Source of the DNA: Candidatus Jordarchaeia archaeon
GTDB lineage: Archaea; Asgardarchaeota; Jordiarchaeia; Jordiarchaeales; Freyrarchaeaceae
Assembly: GCA_018383835.1 (NCBI GenBank)
Contig: JAHAWR010000053.1
Location: 1-8,669 of the forward strand
Reading direction: 5' to 3'
DNA: 8,669 bases
Positions 6,423-8,669 of this stretch are shown here, piece by piece (position 1 is the first letter of the stretch; each line of letters starts with the position of its first letter). The notes under the pieces were generated by a model, which was not told the origin of the DNA, did not search any database, and saw only the letters and a list, made by a program, of their open reading frames with translations. The translations under genes and the position numbers were made by a program.

Positions 6423-7584
6423 TTGGGGTTCACAAGCCTCAAAGCCCCTCACGAGTTCATCGGAGCTTACATCAGCCTCACCCCCCGTCAGGGTGAACCC
6501 CCCCCACCTCTTCATAAGCTCAGTAAAGAGCTTTAGAGATGGAGAAAGACCCTCCACCTGAAGATATAAGTTTAAGCACGCGTTAAACTGCCTATCTATT
6601 TTTAACCCACAGTTCTTACACTCGTAGAGTGCTCCCTTCGGGGCATTAACCATCCCACACCTGGAGCACCTCCTACTCGAGTTGTACGGGCTTAGAAGCC
6701 GGACTCTAGACTTGTAGCTCATCAAACCAATTATAGTTCTCCAATCGCTTTTTGCAATGTTTCTATTATGAGTTCTCGACTTGTTGAGCATTTTCTCCTT
6801 GTTGAGGTCTTCGAAGCCGTGAACGTAACCTTTGAACGCCTCAGCAATCACTCTCGTTACCTTATGAATAAAGTCTCTTGCTCTGTTCCTCTCCCTGTTC
6901 GAGTATTTCTCCAGAACTCTCCTCAAGGATGGTTTTTTTGAAGCCTTAATTTGCAGTCTCCGCCTCTTCAACTCATAAACTCTATGTATGTGGAAGAGCC
7001 TTCTAAGATCAACTCTTATCCATCCTATTTCTGGGTTGAAGCCGTCGATGCTCCTCTCATTACAGTCCCACACAATTATCCCTTTCGGCTCCCCAACCCT
7101 CTTGAACCTAAAAGTAATGGTTAGGAATTTCTCGTTGAGGATTAGCTCCCCCATCTCCCCCTTAGCCCTACTCCAGAACCAAGCATTCGAAACATCGAAA
7201 ACGAGGTGTTCCTTGAATGGTCTTACGCTTATCTTGATCTTACCGTTCTTGTAGGAATATAGTGTTTTCTTCACTCTGACGAACTTCTTCCTCACGACTG
7301 GCTTCGCTCTAGTTCTCCTCCCCTTCAAGTAGTTTCTCCTCCAAGACTTTAATTGAATATGCTTGCTTGATTGCAGAGTCAACGTAGTGAGCGCAGAAAA
7401 CCCAGTTAAGTAAAGAGTTTCTTAAGTTTCGCTTGAATTCGCTGCTCTTGAATTATTGGAATTGACCTTTTCCTATTCTTAATGACTTTCTCCTTCCAAG
7501 TTATGTTTTTCCAGATCTCGTCAATTGCTCTCTGAAGTAGCCACCTGTAAGCCTCTAAGAACCATTTAACGTCGCAATTATGCT

Positions 7585-8206
7585 TTACTTTGTAAGATCT
7601 ATTGATACGAGCTTTCTGACACCGCTAACGACCTCTTTATATCTATTACTCCTCATTCCGTAGAGTTTTCCAGCGAAGTGCGAGACAATAGTTATTAGAT
7701 CGTCGACGAGCTCCTCTTGTGGTGTCTTCGCTTCGTGGTTTACCACTTCTATCTCAGCTCCAAAGGTTGAGAACAGCCTTCTCAGAGTTTTAAATCCAAA
7801 CCTCGTCAGCCTATCTTCGTAGGCAACTACCACTTTGGAAACTTTTCTTTCTGAAACCATGTCTAGGAGCTTCAGGAAGTTCTTTCTCATCTCGCTAAGC
7901 CCAGAGCCAATGTCCATGAGTATTTGGACCTCCATAGCCTTTCTCTTCCGCATAGGTTAAGATCAGCTGTTTTTGTCTCTCTAAGTCGTCTTTCTGTGTT
8001 GAAGATGAGACCCTCACATATCCAACGATTACCCTCTCCTCTTTCAATCCCAGAATGTGTTTTATCTCGCTTTCAGGAATCCTCCTTCGACCACCAATAG
8101 TTCTGACACATCTTATCTTTCCTTGCCTATCCCACTGCTGGATCGTCCATGTGGTGGCTGCAAGGAGCTTCTTGGCTTCTTTAAGCGTGTAAAGCCTCTC
8201 AGCCAT
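7585..8206 (-). pseudogene. tnpA: IS607-type serine recombinase TnpA, one frameshift
   Basis: It catalyses excision and insertion of the element by serine-mediated strand exchange at a GG core. The ATG at 8206-8204 opens a MerR-like helix-turn-helix domain (LYTLKEAKKLLAATTWTIQQW, GGRRRIPESEI, about residues 5-50). A linker and the catalytic YVRVSSST motif follow, with the nucleophile Ser probably residue 67 and Arg65 beside it. The frame is lost after KGYGG near 7932, where one extra G seems present in TATGGAGG, and ends at 7895. The next frame carries on as EVQILMDIGSGLSEMRKNF, through VVAYEDRLTRFGFKTL and EELVDDLITIVSHFAGKLYG, to the TAA at 7585. The combined ~205 residues equal a normal IS607 TnpA. 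It may be a true mutation, a sequencing error or, less likely, programmed frameshifting. Confidence 0.88.
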
Positions 8207-8210
8207 CAAT

Positions 8211-8226
8211 AGCTTATCTATACTTA
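8211..8226 (-). repeat. Subterminal inverted repeat of the IS, left copy
   Basis: This is the partner of 6390-6405 (14 of 16 matches, inward-facing). It sits between the tnpA TATA box and its start codon, almost touching the ATG at 8206. If it is the TnpA binding site, TnpA could block its own transcription by binding here (inference). Confidence 0.55.
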
Positions 8227-8227
8227 C

Positions 8228-8246
8228 AACTATTTAAACATTTCTA
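8228..8246 (-). promoter_or_regulatory. tnpA promoter (BRE + TATA)
   Basis: On the minus strand GAAATG is followed directly by TTTAAATAG, a near-ideal archaeal BRE/TATA pair. The TATA centre at about 8235 is about 27 bp from 8208, so transcription should begin at or just before the ATG at 8206, giving a leaderless tnpA mRNA. The box lies inside the inferred left end of the IS. Confidence 0.6.
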
Positions 8247-8270
8247 CTTAGAAACTGCTAACTACGGCGG

Positions 8271-8669
8271 TTCGAAGAGGTTGAGCGAATAGAGGCGGAG
8301 GTCTTCGAGGAGGTAAGGCGAAAATACACTCTTGAATCGCTCAAAAGCGACTCTGTCGTGAGGGCTTACAGGGACTTCTACTGGCGCCTCTCAATCGACC
8401 CGACTAAGCAGAGGCCGGCGTCAGAGGCGCTCATAAGGAGGGTGCTGGGGGGCGGAAACATGTGGCGCATCAACAAGTTTGTTAACGCGTACAACCTTGC
8501 GTCAGCCATGACTGGAGTAACGCTTGGAGCTTACGACGCGGGCAGGGTCAGAGGTGGACTTGCTGTGAGGTTCGCGGAGCCGGGAGAGCGATTCCAAGGG
8601 ATAGGTGCGTCTTCCCCTAAGCTCCTCAGCGGAAACGAAATAGTAGTCTCGGACGAGGAGGGAATAGTG
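8271..8669 (+). pseudogene. Solo B3/4-domain protein, separated from its 5' end by the IS (window cuts its 3' end)
   Basis: The B3/4 domain occurs in PheRS beta, where it edits mischarged tRNA, and as free-standing archaeal and bacterial proteins with a proposed trans-editing or nucleic-acid-related role. The frame reads FEEVERIEAEVFEEVRRKYT, then VVRAYRDFYWRLSIDPTKQR, PASEALIRRVLGGG, INKFVNAYNLASAMTGVTLG, AYDAGRVRGGLAVRFAEPGE and NEIVVSDEEGIV. The DPTKxRPxSEALxRR and NxxVxAYNLxS patterns are family hallmarks. A TAA at 8259-8261, inside the IS, precedes the frame, and no start codon lies ahead of the first helix. The roughly 25-30 N-terminal residues are therefore missing here and probably sit at 6304-6381. 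Family call is firm; inactivation is inferred. Composition is normal, unlike the GT-rich DNA on the other side of the IS. Confidence 0.75.

Larger units (their letters stand above)
6362..6520 (-). ncRNA. Predicted omega-RNA region of TnpB (right-end guide RNA)
   Basis: TnpB proteins use an RNA made from the 3' end of tnpB through the right element border, with the guide taken from the flanking DNA. If the border at 6381/6382 is right, the guide on the minus strand would begin CCCCACACACC and lie in the low-complexity A/C-rich strand, with poor target specificity. The border-proximal hairpin at 6386-6422 would sit next to the guide. Extent and expression cannot be seen; this rests on known TnpB biology. 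Confidence 0.25.
6285..7603 (-). pseudogene. tnpB: TnpB RNA-guided nuclease, frameshifted
   Basis: TnpB is the RNA-guided RuvC nuclease of IS200/605 and IS607 elements and the ancestor of Cas12. The main open part starts at a TTG at 7382 (365 codons). It carries RuvC-I Asp106 (VWDCNERSID), RuvC-II Glu191 (GFEDLN), a CxxC...CxxC zinc finger (Cys239/242/255/258) and RuvC-III IDRQFNACLNL (263). The usual catalytic second Asp of DRDxNA is Gln265. The missing N-terminus is still readable upstream: 7603-7406 encodes SYKVKHNCDVKWFLEAYRW onward and ends at a TAA. A second frame, about 7407-7355, reads NWVFCAHYVDSAIKQAYS, and the third frame resumes as LKSWRRNYLKG. There are thus two frameshifts, near 7408 and 7350-7360. 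No standard start codon remains upstream; the 5' end overlaps the end of tnpA, as is common. The C-terminus runs through the right-end hairpin into flanking DNA and stops at 6285, so the last ~30 residues are not native. Confidence 0.85.
6382..8270 (-). mobile_element. IS607-family insertion sequence (degenerate), about 1.89 kb
   Basis: The element carries a MerR-like/serine recombinase tnpA followed by tnpB on the minus strand, the classical IS607 order. The borders are inferred from paired GG dinucleotides in a shared GGTTC context: 6380-6384 on one side and 8269-8273 on the other. IS607 recombinases exchange strands at a GG core and make no long target duplication, and excision between these GGs restores an open B3/4 reading frame. 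A 16-bp sequence near the right end (6390-6405) recurs inverted near the left end (8211-8226). Both genes are frameshifted, so the copy is probably immobile unless helped in trans. Confidence 0.75.

Noticed and set aside
5873..6496. Several overlapping plus-strand reading frames coding for hydrophobic, Trp/Cys/Phe/Val-rich peptides that look like membrane proteins.
   Set aside because: They are what GT-rich DNA produces in any frame. The frames overlap, start codons are inconsistent, and no family pattern is visible.
8041..8065. CTTTCAATCCCAGAATG, resembling the start of the CRISPR-like repeat.
   Set aside because: It lies within conserved tnpA coding sequence (GLKEE region), matches only the first ~11 bases well, and has no partner at the 57-58 bp period.

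Overview
The window looks like a piece of a thermophilic archaeal genome, most likely Thermoproteota or a near relative. The grounds are BRE/TATA-like boxes placed for leaderless or very short leaders, GTG/TTG starts, heavy AGG/AGA/ATA codon use, repeats ending in the crRNA-tag-like sequence ATTGAAAG, and an IS607-type element carrying a TnpB of the kind common in hyperthermophilic archaea. No rRNA or tRNA gene was recognised.

Layout, left to right. (1) 1-454, minus strand: a decayed inosine/uridine-type nucleoside hydrolase. Its DTD active-site motif is cut from the rest of the gene by a 93-bp insertion (306-398) made of two nearly identical ~34-bp CRISPR-like repeats around a 24-nt spacer. 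(2) 455-506: a short divergent promoter region. (3) 507-2024 and 2079-5843, plus strand: the intact core of the window. The first gene encodes an uncharacterised coiled-coil protein. The second encodes a 1254-residue protein with an N-terminal GCS2-type (glutamate-cysteine ligase-like) carboxylate-amine ligase domain followed by Ig-like beta domains and a Pro/Ala/Lys-rich linker. (4) 5843-5932: a second repeat-spacer-repeat unit of nearly the same size, directly against the stop codon of the ligase gene. (5) About 5400-6381: an extreme strand-composition switch, from A+C-rich to G+T-rich on the plus strand, with the repeat unit at the switch point. (6) 6382-8270: an IS607-family element on the minus strand, with a frameshifted serine recombinase and a multiply frameshifted TnpB. 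(7) 8271-8669, plus strand: the body of a solo B3/4-domain protein (related to the PheRS beta editing domain). Its 5' end appears to lie on the other side of the IS, from about 6304 to 6381; removing the IS between its two GG dinucleotides joins the two parts in frame.

The two central genes probably act together: a candidate cytoplasmic amide-bond-forming enzyme carrying a long beta-domain scaffold, beside a coiled-coil partner. Their substrate cannot be read from the sequence. Both flanking genes are broken by inserted DNA (a repeat unit on the left, an IS on the right), so the two-gene block sits among damaged neighbours. The most unusual signals are the two ~90-bp repeat-spacer-repeat units, one inserted precisely into a coding sequence, and the composition inversion around the second.
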